The translations under genes were made by a program, and so were the position numbers. Shown piece by piece: positions 10,297 to 18,713 of a stretch of DNA of 64,000 bases. Position 1 is the first letter of the stretch, and every line of letters begins with the position of its first letter. The notes beneath the pieces were generated by a model that worked only from the letters and a program-made list of their open reading frames with translations, searched no databases and was not told where the DNA came from. The stretch is from Microbacterium sp. Marseille-Q6648 (GTDB lineage Bacteria; Actinomycetota; Actinomycetes; Actinomycetales; Microbacteriaceae), in NCBI RefSeq assembly GCF_943181415.1, contig NZ_CALPBZ010000001.1:434001-498000 (forward strand), read 5' to 3'.

Positions 10297-10370
10297 TGGA
10301 GGTGGCGACGGGATTCGAACCCGTGTAAACGGCTTTGCAGGCCGGTGCCTAGCCGCTCGGCCACGCCACC
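10297..10370 (-). tRNA. tRNA-Cys (GCA)
   Basis: Acceptor stem GGTGGCG/CGCCACC. The anticodon loop CTGCAAA gives GCA, and discriminator base U is the usual identity element for tRNA-Cys. The CCA end is encoded. Middle gene of the cluster. Confidence 0.96.
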
Positions 10371-10420
10371 GTGTGTGGTTCGACCCACGTGTTGGTGATT
10401 CCGTAGAATCCCCGCACTCG

Positions 10421-10493
10421 AGCGGATGACGAGACTCGAACTCGCGACCCTCACCTTGGCAAGGTGATGCGCTACCAACTGCGCTACATCCGC
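10421..10493 (-). tRNA. tRNA-Gly (GCC)
   Basis: Acceptor stem GCGGATG/CATCCGC. The anticodon loop TTGCCAA gives GCC. Discriminator U fits tRNA-Gly. CCA is not encoded, unlike in the two downstream tRNAs. First gene of the minus-strand cluster; a TAAAGT box about 45 bp upstream is a candidate -10. Confidence 0.96.
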
Positions 10494-10618
10494 ATTTCGT
10501 TCCCGGGGCTTTCGCGCCGGGCACTTGTATGACTTTAGCCGATCACCCGCGTCACGCAAAACCGACGTCGCCCCGCGCGTGTCCGCCGGAATGGTCCTCT
10601 TCCCGTCGCGCCATCCGG

Positions 10619-10624
10619 TAGGAT
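10619..10624 (+). promoter_or_regulatory. Candidate -10 box for tRNA-Val (CAC)
   Basis: TAGGAT lies 25 bp upstream of the mature tRNA 5' end, leaving room for a short precursor leader. The 156-bp stretch 10494-10649 between the divergent tRNA units holds promoters only; no ORF is supported there. Confidence 0.45.
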
Positions 10625-10649
10625 CGAAACTCGTTCCCCTCGGGAGCAC

Positions 10650-10722
10650 GGGCGATTGGCGCAGTTGGTAGCGCGCTTCCTTCACACGGAAGAGGTCATC
10701 AGTTCGAGTCTGGTATCGCCCA
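10650..10722 (+). tRNA. tRNA-Val (CAC)
   Basis: Acceptor stem GGGCGAT/ATCGCCC with discriminator A, nearly the same sequence as tRNA-Val(GAC) 400 bp away. The anticodon loop TTCACAC gives CAC, which reads GUG. CCA is not encoded (CCG follows). It is transcribed alone on the plus strand and faces the PemK-like gene. Confidence 0.96.
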
Positions 10723-10733
10723 CCGTTTCATCC

Positions 10734-11249
10734 TCAGCCCCTCCCCTGCGGCATCCAGCCGTAGCGACGACGCAGCGCGTCCGCGACCCGCCCGAACCTC
10801 GGGAGGTCCAAGGCGGCGGCTTCGCGCCGCAACCCGCGTTCATGGACGCTGTACACCCGATCGATGTCGACCCACGAGGGGCGTCCCTGGGCGTCCCATG
10901 ACCCCGACCCGATGGCCAGGAAGTCGCGGTCTCCGTCGCGCGATCTGCTCGTGAGCCGGACGGCGTACACACGCGCCTCGGTATGGCGGCCGATGACGAG
11001 GACGGGGCGGTCCTTTCCTCGCCCGTCGTTCTCGGCATAGGGAACCCACGTCCAGACGATCTCGCCCGCATCCGGGGCGCCGTCCGCATCGGGGGCGTAT
11101 GCGAGCCGCAGCTCCGAGGGAGCGGGCGGCTCCACCTCGACGGTGACCTCCCCGCTGGTGCGACCCGAGGCGGGCGGAGCCTCGGCGACAGGCCGGCCGG
11201 GACGGACGATGCGCTGCAGCAGCGTCGAGATCAGGGTGCGTGCTCTCAC
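10734..11249 (-). CDS. PemK/MazF-like protein without a partner antitoxin
   Basis: The 171-residue protein ends in a PemK/MazF-like SH3-barrel: GEIVWTWVPYAENDGRGKDRPVLVIGR, then VYAVRLTSR and FLAIGSGSWDAQGRPSWVDIDRVYSV. The RPVLVIG motif is typical of MazF-fold ribonucleases. GTG at 11249 is chosen because TAGGGT lies exactly seven bases upstream; the GTG at 11258 would sit inside that box. The first 50 residues are a basic helix and a proline-rich stretch not usual in MazF toxins. No antitoxin gene adjoins it, so toxicity is doubtful. Related solitary proteins are common in Microbacteriaceae. Confidence 0.7.
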   Translation of the reverse strand: MRARTLISTLLQRIVRPGRPVAEAPPASGRTSGEVTVEVEPPAPSELRLAYAPDADGAPDAGEIVWTWVPYAENDGRGKDRPVLVIGRHTEARVYAVRLTSRSRDGDRDFLAIGSGSWDAQGRPSWVDIDRVYSVHERGLRREAAALDLPRFGRVADALRRRYGWMPQGRG

Positions 11250-11275
11250 GTTGGCCACCCTAGCCCGCAGACGGC

Positions 11276-11309
11276 GATGGGCGCCCCGGCCGAAGCCGGA
11301 GCGCCCATC
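11276..11309 (-). terminator. Hairpin after amtB
   Basis: GATGGGCGC pairs with GCGCCCATC, continuing through an inner CCGGC/GCCGG stem capped on the minus strand by a TTCG tetraloop. It follows the amtB stop by 14 bp. There is no run of T after it, so it may be a low-efficiency or L-shaped terminator. Confidence 0.55.
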
Positions 11310-11323
11310 GGTCGAGTGCAGGA

Positions 11324-12547
11324 TCAGACGCGCTCGTCGAGGAGGTAGCCCTCTTCGCCGTGCACGACCGTGTCGACTCCGGCGAGCTCGTCCTCGTTCT
11401 TGATGCGGAATCCGAGCGTCTTCTGGATCGCGAACCCGATGAGGAGGGCGACCACGAAGGAGTAGATCAGGACGCCGAGCGCGGCGACGAGCTGCGAGAT
11501 CAGCTGGCCGATGCCGCCACCGAGGAACAGGCCGGTCTCGGTGGCGAAGAAGCCGAGGTACAGCGTGCCGAGCAGGCCGCCGACGAGGTGGATTCCGACC
11601 ACGTCGAGCGAGTCGTCGTAGCCGAGCTTCCACTTCAGCTCGATCGCCAGGGCGCACAGGGCGCCCGAGAGCACACCGAGCAGCAGTGCCCATCCGGGTG
11701 TCAGGTTTGCGCAGGCCGGGGTGATGGCGACGAGGCCGGCGACGGCGCCCGAAGCGGCGCCGACCGACGTGGCCTTGCCGTCCTTGAGCTTCTCGACGAT
11801 GAGCCAGCCGAGGATCGCCGCAGCCGTGGCGCCGAGGGTGTTGACCACGATCAGACCCGCGCCGGTGTTCTCCTCGCCGAGGAGGCCGAACGTGCCCTCG
11901 GCACCGGCGTTGAACCCGAACCACCCGAACCAGAGGATGGACGCGCCCAGCAGCGTCAGCGGGACGTTGTGGGGCTTCTGGATGCCCTTCTGGAAGCCGA
12001 TGCGCTTTCCGAGGACGAGAGCAAGGGCGAGCGCTGCCGCCCCGGCGTTGATGTGCACCGCGGTGCCGCCGGCGTAGTCGATGACGCCCGGAAGACCGGT
12101 GTTGTCACCCCAGTTGAAGATCCAGCCGTCGCCCCACACCCACGCCGCGACGGGGAAGTAGACGATCGTGGCCCAGAGGCCGGCGAACAGCATCCACGAT
12201 CCGAACTTGGCCCGGTCCGCGATCGAGCCCGAGATGAGCGCGACGGTGATGATGGCGAAGGTGGCGCCGAAGGTCGCGCCGACGAGTGTGGCGCTGTCAG
12301 CCCCGGCGAGACCGAAGTCCGAGAAGGGGTTGCCGGAGAAGGCGAACGTGCCGCCTCCCAGGCTCATGTTGAAGCCGTACAGGATCCACAGCACGCTGAT
12401 CAGACCCAGGGCCCCGAAGCTCATCATCATCATGCTGACGACGCTCTTCGCCTTCACCAGGCCTCCGTAGAAGAAGGCCACGCCCGGGGTCATGAACAGC
12501 ACCAACGCGGTTGCTGTGATCGACCACGCGAAATTTCCGCTATCCAT
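11324..12547 (-). CDS. amtB: Ammonium transporter AmtB
   Basis: Trimeric membrane channel for ammonium uptake. The ATG at 12547 is chosen because GAGGA lies seven bases upstream; an ATG four codons earlier has no ribosome binding site. The 407 residues form about eleven hydrophobic segments. Family signatures include FFYGGLVKAKSVVSMMMMSF, the substrate-site region WGDGWIFNWG, the pore His in DYAGGTAVHINAG, and DDSLDVVGIHLVGGLLGTL with the second pore His. It appears to be monocistronic, with no glnK or glnD in the window. Upstream GlnR-like boxes suggest nitrogen control. Confidence 0.96.
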   Translation of the reverse strand: MDSGNFAWSITATALVLFMTPGVAFFYGGLVKAKSVVSMMMMSFGALGLISVLWILYGFNMSLGGGTFAFSGNPFSDFGLAGADSATLVGATFGATFAIITVALISGSIADRAKFGSWMLFAGLWATIVYFPVAAWVWGDGWIFNWGDNTGLPGVIDYAGGTAVHINAGAAALALALVLGKRIGFQKGIQKPHNVPLTLLGASILWFGWFGFNAGAEGTFGLLGEENTGAGLIVVNTLGATAAAILGWLIVEKLKDGKATSVGAASGAVAGLVAITPACANLTPGWALLLGVLSGALCALAIELKWKLGYDDSLDVVGIHLVGGLLGTLYLGFFATETGLFLGGGIGQLISQLVAALGVLIYSFVVALLIGFAIQKTLGFRIKNEDELAGVDTVVHGEEGYLLDERV

Positions 12548-12667
12548 GAGATTCCTCATCCATGTGTCGTGTTACTCGAGGCGCCGAAGCAGCAGCTGTG
12601 TCGGGTTGCGGCTGTCCGGGCGATGCCCAGTGTGGCGAGCCGCGGTTTCGAGCGGGGGGCGAGTCGT

Positions 12668-12714
12668 GTTTCGCGGTCGTTACGTCACCGGGCGTCGCGT
12701 AAACATCACGTTTC
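12668..12714 (-). promoter_or_regulatory. GlnR-like boxes upstream of amtB
   Basis: On the minus strand GTAAC-n6-GAAAC occupies 12683-12668, matching the actinobacterial GlnR half-site pair. A further GAAAC at 12714-12710 and GTTTAC at 12704-12699 lie just upstream, and a GTGAC abuts the first box. The site is about 120 bp ahead of the amtB ATG. Regulation by GlnR is inferred from the motif and the gene's function. The 246-bp gap 12548-12793 holds this site and no ORF. Confidence 0.6.
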
Positions 12715-12793
12715 GCGCAAGCGGGAACGCGCCGCGAGATCGACGCCGTCGGGCGGGCCGGGGCGGCGAGGACGATAGAGACAGCTGCGTGCG

Positions 12794-13825
12794 TCAGGCC
12801 AGGGTGGATGCGACGAGGCGCGACACGGCCCGGAGATACTTCTTGCGATAGCCGCCGGCGAGCATCTCATCGGGGAACACGGTGTCGAGCGTGGCGCCGG
12901 TCGCCCGGATCGGCAGCTGCGCGTCGTACACGCGGTCGATGAACGCGACGAAGCGCAGGGCGGACGATTGATCGCTGAGAACCGTGACGTCCCGAAGCCC
13001 CACCGTGTCCACTCCCTCGATCAGGCGGATGTAGCGCGACGGATGGACGCGGGCGAGGTGGGTGATCAGGTCACCGAAGGCGTCGTCGCTCACGACGCTC
13101 GCGCGCGCCGCCTCTGCGACGGCGTCCTCGTACTCGGACGGGGTCAGGGTCACGGCGTGTCCGTCCACCGCCCGGTGGCGGTAGTCGGTGCCGTCGATGC
13201 GGATGGTCTGGAAGCTCTCTGCCATCGCGTGGATCTCGCGCAGGAAGTCCTGCGCGGCGAAACGACCCTCGCCGAGCGCGTTCGGCGGGGTGTTCGAGGT
13301 GGCCGCCAGCTTGGTGCCGGTGGCGACGAGCTCCCCGAGCAGACGGGTCATGACCATCGTGTCGCCCGGGTCGTCGAGTTCGAACTCGTCGATGCACAGC
13401 AGGTCGGCACCCTTGAACAGCTCCACGGTGTTCTTGTAGCCGAGCGCACCAACCAGCGCCGTGTACTCGATGAAGGATCCGAAGTACTTCCGCCGCGCAG
13501 CCGTGGCGTGGTAGACGGCGGCGAGGAGGTGGGTCTTGCCGACTCCGAATCCGCCGTCGAGGTAGACACCGGGCTTCTGCTGCTCCCGCTTGGCGCGACG
13601 GAAGAAGCCGCCGCGCGCCGACGCCGGACCGCCCCCCGCGAACGCGACGAGCACATCCTTGGCCTGCTGCTGCGACGGGTACTCGGGATCGGCTCGATAG
13701 GACTCGAACGTCGCGTCCTCGAACTGCGGGGGCGGAGTGAGGGCGGCGACCATGTCGGCCCCGGCGAGATCGGGCGACCGCTCGGCGAGGTGGACGATCC
13801 CGGTGCGGGCGGCGGCGTGGGTCAT
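12794..13825 (-). CDS. zapE: ZapE/AFG1-family ATPase
   Basis: P-loop ATPase of the ZapE/AFG1 family, linked to cell division under stress in E. coli and to mitochondrial quality control in yeast. The ATG at 13825 is chosen because CAGGA sits five to six bases upstream and family homology begins soon after. The 343 residues show Walker A DGGFGVGKTHLLAA near 102, Walker B DLLCIDEFELDDPGDTM near 148, and the sensor stretch LAATSNTPPNALGEGRF. The EIHAMAESF and DYRH motifs are also typical. It is divergent from sufE. Confidence 0.93.
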   Translation of the reverse strand: MTHAAARTGIVHLAERSPDLAGADMVAALTPPPQFEDATFESYRADPEYPSQQQAKDVLVAFAGGGPASARGGFFRRAKREQQKPGVYLDGGFGVGKTHLLAAVYHATAARRKYFGSFIEYTALVGALGYKNTVELFKGADLLCIDEFELDDPGDTMVMTRLLGELVATGTKLAATSNTPPNALGEGRFAAQDFLREIHAMAESFQTIRIDGTDYRHRAVDGHAVTLTPSEYEDAVAEAARASVVSDDAFGDLITHLARVHPSRYIRLIEGVDTVGLRDVTVLSDQSSALRFVAFIDRVYDAQLPIRATGATLDTVFPDEMLAGGYRKKYLRAVSRLVASTLA

Positions 13826-13950
13826 GGCGTTCCTGGAAGGCATGGTGCGGGCGACAGCGGACCCGCCGACACTCCGGCCGGAGCGACGCGACCAGCCTAT
13901 GTCGTCCTGCGCGGATGCCGGCGCCGCGGTCGCGGCCTCATGATGGACCG

Positions 13951-14388
13951 GTGACCGCATCCGAGACCCCTCCCCCGGCGCTCGCCGAGATCCGCGACGA
14001 CTTCCTCGCACTGCCCGAGCCCGAGCGCCTGCAGCTGCTCGCGGAGTTCGCACGTGAGCTGCCCCCGGTGCCCACCGTGTACGACGCGCATCCGGACATG
14101 TTCGAACGGGTCTCGGAGTGCCAGTCCCCCGTGTACGTCCTCGTCGACGTCGACCCGGAGGGCACGGTCGCCGTGTATGCGACGGCGCCGCCCGAGGCAC
14201 CCACGACGCGTGGCTTCGCCAGCATCCTCTGTCAAGGGGTCACCGGGCTCAGCGTCGAGGCGGTCCTGGCCATCCCCGACGACTTCCCGCAGTCGATCGG
14301 GCTCTCCCGCGCGGTCTCGCCGCTGCGACTTGCCGGCATGTCCGGCATGCTCCGGCGGGTCAAGCGGCGGGTGCGCGAGCGTCGCTGA
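13951..14388 (+). CDS. sufE: SufE-family sulfur acceptor
   Basis: Accepts persulfide sulfur from a cysteine desulfurase for Fe-S cluster assembly. The 145-residue product from GTG at 13951 has the family core DDFLALPEPERLQLLAEFARELPP, the active-site Cys in RVSECQSPVYVLV near residue 57, and the conserved GFASILCQGVTGLS. No suf operon is nearby; stand-alone sufE next to zapE is common in actinobacteria. An ATG at 13940 is out of frame. The C-terminus is Arg-rich. Confidence 0.92.
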   Translation: MTASETPPPALAEIRDDFLALPEPERLQLLAEFARELPPVPTVYDAHPDMFERVSECQSPVYVLVDVDPEGTVAVYATAPPEAPTTRGFASILCQGVTGLSVEAVLAIPDDFPQSIGLSRAVSPLRLAGMSGMLRRVKRRVRERR

Positions 14389-14402
14389 TTGCGCGGAGCT
14401 CG

Positions 14403-15629
14403 TCAGGGCGTGGGGGACGTGCGACCGGCCTCGTCGCCGAGACCGCGCTCCAGCAGCCAGCCGGTGATGCTCCGCGTCCACCGGTCCTGGTCGTAGTTCC
14501 AGAGCTTGGTGTGTCGCGCGACGTCGAAGACGCGCATCTCGACGAGATCGGGGCGCGCCACGACCAGGTCATGGGAGGCGTCCGAAGGCACGAATCCGTC
14601 ATCGTCGCTGTGCAGGATGAGAATCGGATGCCGCAGCTCAGCGGCGCGCGACACGATGTCGAGCCGCTCGAACGGAATGGGCGCTCCCGCTCTGATCAGC
14701 GGGGTCGCCCACCGCGACCGAAGCGCGCGCACGGCCAGGCGGGCCACGGCCGGCGACACGCCGCGCAGGCCCGCCTGGTAGTCCAGCACGATGCGCCAGT
14801 CGATGACGGGGCTGTCGAGGATGACACCGGCGATCATGCCTCGGTGCGCCGAGTGCAGCGACAGCTGCAGGGCGATGGCGCCCCCCATCGACCAGCCCAT
14901 CAGGATGATCCGTCGGGCACCGCGCCGACGTGCGAAGCCGACGGCGGCGTCGACGTCGCGCCATTCGGTCGCCCCGAGCGTGTACGTGCCTTCGCGGCTG
15001 CGCGGCGCCTCGCCGTCGTTGCGATACGACACCAGGAGCGACGTGATTCCGAGCCCGTGGAAGACGGGCACGGCACGCAGGCACTCGGCGCGGGTCGTGC
15101 CCCGGCCGTGGATCTGGATCACCCACACGTCGCCGTCGCCGGCGGGGAAGAGCCACGCGGGACACGGGCCGACCGCGGATCCGACGAGCTCCGGCGAGTA
15201 CGGCAGGTGCAGCTGCTCGGGATGGTCGAAGTACCAGCCGCTGAAGGCCGCCTCCGCCGCCAGACGCGCCGCAGGGGGCACATGGGTCAGCAGTTTGCGG
15301 GTGACTCCCTCGTCGTCCTCCGCCAGCACGGAGCCGAGCTTGAGATAGTCCATCGTGCCGTCGGTGAACAGGCCGTAGCGTCCCGGCAGCGCGGTGTCGG
15401 GCGTCCGCGACAGCGTGATCGTCTGCGCGGCGGTGTCCAGCGCCAGGATGCGGACGTCGGCGAGGCGCCTCGCGGGCGTCACGACGGTGCGCGCCATCCT
15501 GAGGGACGCGAGGCCGAGAAGGGCCAGAGTGGTCGTCAGTGCCGCGGTCAGCACGGTGATCGCGGCTCGGAGGCCCGCGATCAATGCGAGGGATGCACCG
15601 GTTCCCGCGGCGCGCCTGGAGTCGACCAT
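14403..15629 (-). CDS. Membrane-anchored alpha/beta-hydrolase
   Basis: The 408 residues begin with a signal-anchor (about 12-45, Ala/Leu-rich) and continue into an alpha/beta-hydrolase domain. The nucleophile elbow is LMGWSMGGAIAL near residue 243, the acidic residue lies in LHSDDDGFVP, and the catalytic His in ARHTKLWNYD. An oxyanion-type motif IQIHGRG is near 170. The substrate is unknown; the layout fits a surface esterase or peptidase. The protein is exported or faces outward by prediction only. It converges with sufE across 14 bp. Confidence 0.8.
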   Translation of the reverse strand: MVDSRRAAGTGASLALIAGLRAAITVLTAALTTTLALLGLASLRMARTVVTPARRLADVRILALDTAAQTITLSRTPDTALPGRYGLFTDGTMDYLKLGSVLAEDDEGVTRKLLTHVPPAARLAAEAAFSGWYFDHPEQLHLPYSPELVGSAVGPCPAWLFPAGDGDVWVIQIHGRGTTRAECLRAVPVFHGLGITSLLVSYRNDGEAPRSREGTYTLGATEWRDVDAAVGFARRRGARRIILMGWSMGGAIALQLSLHSAHRGMIAGVILDSPVIDWRIVLDYQAGLRGVSPAVARLAVRALRSRWATPLIRAGAPIPFERLDIVSRAAELRHPILILHSDDDGFVPSDASHDLVVARPDLVEMRVFDVARHTKLWNYDQDRWTRSITGWLLERGLGDEAGRTSPTP

Positions 15630-15642
15630 CGAGGCCCCACTC

Positions 15643-15648
15643 TAGTCT
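15643..15648 (+). promoter_or_regulatory. -10 box of probable leaderless DUF3000 promoter
   Basis: TAGTCT followed by six bases and the GTG start at 15655, with no Shine-Dalgarno between. One of the clearest leaderless arrangements in the window. Confidence 0.6.
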
Positions 15649-15654
15649 GTCCGG

Positions 15655-16242
15655 GTGGCTGACCAACGTCCTCCCGAGACGTCGTCCCCGTTCGCGACTG
15701 CGGCAGACGACGTCCGTGCCATGCGGTTCCGGGACGACCTGAGCGTCCGCGAGATCGCCGCTCCCGGCGGGCTGGCGCCCGACGCCCTCGCCCTGGCTGC
15801 AGATGTGCGCCCGGACGACGACGGCGAGTCGGCCTACGGCACCGGTCGGTTCATCCTCCTGCACGACGCCTCCGAACCGAGCCCGTGGGACGGTCCGTGG
15901 CGGATCGTCTGCTTCGCCCAGGCCCCGCTCGAGCCGGACCTCGGCATCGACCCGCTCGTCGCCGACGTCGCCTGGTCCTGGCTGACCGACGCCCTCCGTT
16001 CACGCGGGGCAGCGCACCATTCGTCTTCGGGCACGGCCACCAAGACCCTGTCGAAGGGCTTCGGGACGCTGGCCGGAGAAGGCGAAGGCGCTCAGATCGA
16101 ACTTCGCGCGTCGTGGTCTCCCGAGGGCCCCTTGGAACCGCATGTGGAAGCATGGACCGAACTGGTGTGCATGCTCGCAGGGCTGCCGCCCGGATCGGAA
16201 GGGATTGCGATGTTCGGTTCGCGCAGGTCGCCTCGTGGCTGA
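15655..16242 (+). CDS. DUF3000 family protein
   Basis: Actinobacteria-specific cytoplasmic protein of unknown function, 195 residues. The family core GRFILLHDASEPSPWDGPWRIV and DVAWSWLTDAL, and the Ser/Thr-rich GTATKTLSKGFG, are present. The gene overlaps the RNase D-like gene by eight bases. This pairing is widespread in actinobacteria and suggests a role linked to RNA processing, but no biochemical function is known to me. Confidence 0.9.
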   Translation: MADQRPPETSSPFATAADDVRAMRFRDDLSVREIAAPGGLAPDALALAADVRPDDDGESAYGTGRFILLHDASEPSPWDGPWRIVCFAQAPLEPDLGIDPLVADVAWSWLTDALRSRGAAHHSSSGTATKTLSKGFGTLAGEGEGAQIELRASWSPEGPLEPHVEAWTELVCMLAGLPPGSEGIAMFGSRRSPRG

Positions 16243-17434
16243 CTACACGGTGATCACCGATGCGCACGGGCTCGGCGTCGCGGCTGCACTGCTCGCGGGC
16301 GGTGAGGGGCTGGTGGCCGTGGACGTGGAGCGGGCGTCGGGTTTCCGCTACTCGCAGCGGGCCTACCTGATCCAGGTCTTCCGCCGCGGCGCGGGCGTGT
16401 TCCTCTTCGACCCCCCGCCCATCGGCGACTTCGGGCCGCTGCAGACGGCGATCGGCGGGGAGGAGTGGGTTCTCCACGCGGCGAGCCAGGACCTTCCGTC
16501 CTTGCGGGAACTCGGGCTCGAGCCCCGCGTGATGTTCGACACCGAGCTGGCCGCCCGCCTGCTGGGGCACGCGCGCGTCGGTTTGGGTGCGGTCGTCGAA
16601 GACACCCTGGGCATCGCGCTCGCGAAGGCGCATTCGGCGGCCGACTGGTCGACGCGGCCGCTCCCGCAGTCGTGGTTGGAGTACGCCGCGCTCGACGTGC
16701 TGCACCTCGTCGACGTGCGCGACGTCCTGCACGGCGAGCTCGAGGAGCAGGGCAAGACCGAGTTCGCCGCGCAAGAGTTCGCCGCGGTGCTCGAACGGCG
16801 CCCGAAGGCGCCGCGCGAGGAGCCGTGGCGACGGCTGAGCGGGCTGCACACGGTGCGTGGCCGCAGATCGCTCGCGGTCGCACGCGAACTGTGGACCGCG
16901 CGCGAGGAGTACGCGCAGGAGCAGGACGTCGCGCCGGGGCGCCTCGTGCCCGATCGCGCACTGGTGGCGGCCATCATGGCCGATCCGCAGACCAAGCAGG
17001 CGCTGGCGGGCTTGAAGGAGTTCACCGGAAGAGCCAGCCGCAGCCAGATCGACCGCTGGTGGAGCGCGATCCAGGCGGGCCGGGCTGCGACGGAGCTGCC
17101 CACTGATCGCGCGCGCGGCGGCGACACACTGCCCCCACCGCGGGCGTGGGCCGATCGCAATCCCGAAGCCGACGCTCGGCTCAAAGCGGCCCGTCCGGTG
17201 GTCGAGGCGCGTGCGGACGATCTGGGCATGCCCACCGAGAACCTTCTCACCCCGGAGCTGCTGCGGCGCGTGGCCTGGTCGCCGCCGGAGGACGTGTCCC
17301 CCGAGACCATCGGCGAGGCTCTCCGCGATCTCGGCGCGCGCGAGTGGCAGATTGAACAGACCGCACAGGGTATCGCCGATGCCTTTGTCACTTCCGTGCA
17401 AGAGCCCGGGAGCGTCGCGGAAGTGGCTTCGTAG
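16235..17434 (+). CDS. rnd: RNase D-like 3'-5' exonuclease with HRDC domain
   Basis: DEDDy-family exoribonuclease expected to trim the 3' ends of tRNAs and other stable RNAs. GTG at 16235 is chosen since homology starts at ADYTVITDA and upstream codons overlap DUF3000. In 399 residues the exonuclease motifs are VAVDVERASGFRYSQRAYLIQV (Exo I), HAASQDLPSL (Exo II) and WLEYAALDVLHL (Exo III with Tyr and Asp). An HRDC domain follows at about 205-285 (EPWRRLSGLHTVRGRRSLAVARELW), then a second helical region. The catalytic acidic residues are intact. Confidence 0.93.
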   Translation: MADYTVITDAHGLGVAAALLAGGEGLVAVDVERASGFRYSQRAYLIQVFRRGAGVFLFDPPPIGDFGPLQTAIGGEEWVLHAASQDLPSLRELGLEPRVMFDTELAARLLGHARVGLGAVVEDTLGIALAKAHSAADWSTRPLPQSWLEYAALDVLHLVDVRDVLHGELEEQGKTEFAAQEFAAVLERRPKAPREEPWRRLSGLHTVRGRRSLAVARELWTAREEYAQEQDVAPGRLVPDRALVAAIMADPQTKQALAGLKEFTGRASRSQIDRWWSAIQAGRAATELPTDRARGGDTLPPPRAWADRNPEADARLKAARPVVEARADDLGMPTENLLTPELLRRVAWSPPEDVSPETIGEALRDLGAREWQIEQTAQGIADAFVTSVQEPGSVAEVAS

Positions 17435-17507
17435 GTTCGCACCAACCGATTCCCCGCCGCCGAGGGCGCCTCCATAGTCTTGCGACATCCCAACCATTGG
17501 AGGCAGA

Positions 17508-18713
17508 GTGGCCGAGATTTCGGACGTCTTCTTCGTCGACGGAATGCGCACCCCGTTCGGGCGCGCCGGCGAAAAGGGCATGTACTGGAACACCCGATCC
17601 GACGACCTCGCGGTCAAGGCGACGATCGGTCTGATGGAGCGCAATGCCGCCGTTCCGAAGGACCGCATCGATGACGTCGCCATCGCGGCGACCTCGCAGA
17701 CCGGCGATCAGGGCCTCACGCTCGGGCGCAGCGTCGCCATCCTCGCCGGGCTGCCGCAGACCGTCCCCGGCTTCGCGATCGACCGGATGTGCGCCGGCGC
17801 CATGACGAGCGTCACCACGATGGCCGGTTCGATCGGCATGGGGATGTACGACGTCGCCCTCGCCGGTGGCGTCGAGCACATGGGACACCACCCGATCGGC
17901 GGCAATGCCGACCCCAACCCGCGGTTCGTCGCAGAGAAGATGGTCGATCCCGGTGCCCTCAACATGGGCGTCACGGCCGAGCGGATCTTCGACCGCTTTC
18001 CGCATCTGACGAAGGAGCGCTCCGATCGCTTCGGAATGCTCAGTCAGCATCGCGCCCAGGCCGCCTACGAGGCCGGGAAGTTCCAGCCGGATCTCGTTCC
18101 GGTCGCGGTCAAGGACGCCGAGGGCGCATGGGGTCTGGCCACGGAGGACGAAGGTCGACGTCCCCAGACGACCATGGCCGACCTGGCCGCGCTGAAGACG
18201 CCCTTCCGTCCCCACGGCCGCGTGACCGCGGGGACGTCCTCGCCGCTCACGGACGGCGCCACGATGAGCCTGCTCGCGGGCGGCGGAGCGGTGAAGGAGC
18301 TCGGGCTCGCGCCCAAGATGCGCCTGGTCTCGTTCGCCTTCGCCGGGGTCCAGCCCGAGATCATGGGCATCGGTCCCATTCCCTCGACCGAGAAGGCGCT
18401 GCGGCGCGCGAACCTCACGATCGACGACATCGGCCTGTTCGAACTCAATGAGGCCTTCGCGATCCAGGTCATCTCGCTGCTCGACCACTTCGGAATCGCC
18501 GACGACGACCCTCGGGTCAACCAGTGGGGCGGGGCGATCGCCCTCGGACATCCGCTCGCGGCATCCGGTGTGCGCCTGATGATCCAGCTCGCCGCCCAGT
18601 TCGCCGAGCGACCCGACGTGAGGTACGGCCTCACGGCGATGTGCGTCGGGCTCGGACAGGGCGGTTCCGTCATCTGGGAGAACCCGCACTACGACGGCAA
18701 GAAGAAGAAGTGA
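17508..18713 (+). CDS. fadA: Thiolase family acyl-CoA acyltransferase (FadA-type)
   Basis: Thiolytic last step of fatty-acid beta-oxidation. The GTG at 17508 follows GGAGG at about 9 bp, and a TAGTCT -10 lies at 17475-17480. The 401 residues show the nucleophilic Cys in DRMCAGAMTS near 88, His in ALGHPLAASG near 347 and the second Cys in AMCVGLGQGG near 380. A poly-Lys tail ends the protein. The stop overlaps the start of the trifunctional-type alpha subunit in a GTGA junction, forming a fadAB operon. Confidence 0.94.
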   Translation: MAEISDVFFVDGMRTPFGRAGEKGMYWNTRSDDLAVKATIGLMERNAAVPKDRIDDVAIAATSQTGDQGLTLGRSVAILAGLPQTVPGFAIDRMCAGAMTSVTTMAGSIGMGMYDVALAGGVEHMGHHPIGGNADPNPRFVAEKMVDPGALNMGVTAERIFDRFPHLTKERSDRFGMLSQHRAQAAYEAGKFQPDLVPVAVKDAEGAWGLATEDEGRRPQTTMADLAALKTPFRPHGRVTAGTSSPLTDGATMSLLAGGGAVKELGLAPKMRLVSFAFAGVQPEIMGIGPIPSTEKALRRANLTIDDIGLFELNEAFAIQVISLLDHFGIADDDPRVNQWGGAIALGHPLAASGVRLMIQLAAQFAERPDVRYGLTAMCVGLGQGGSVIWENPHYDGKKKK

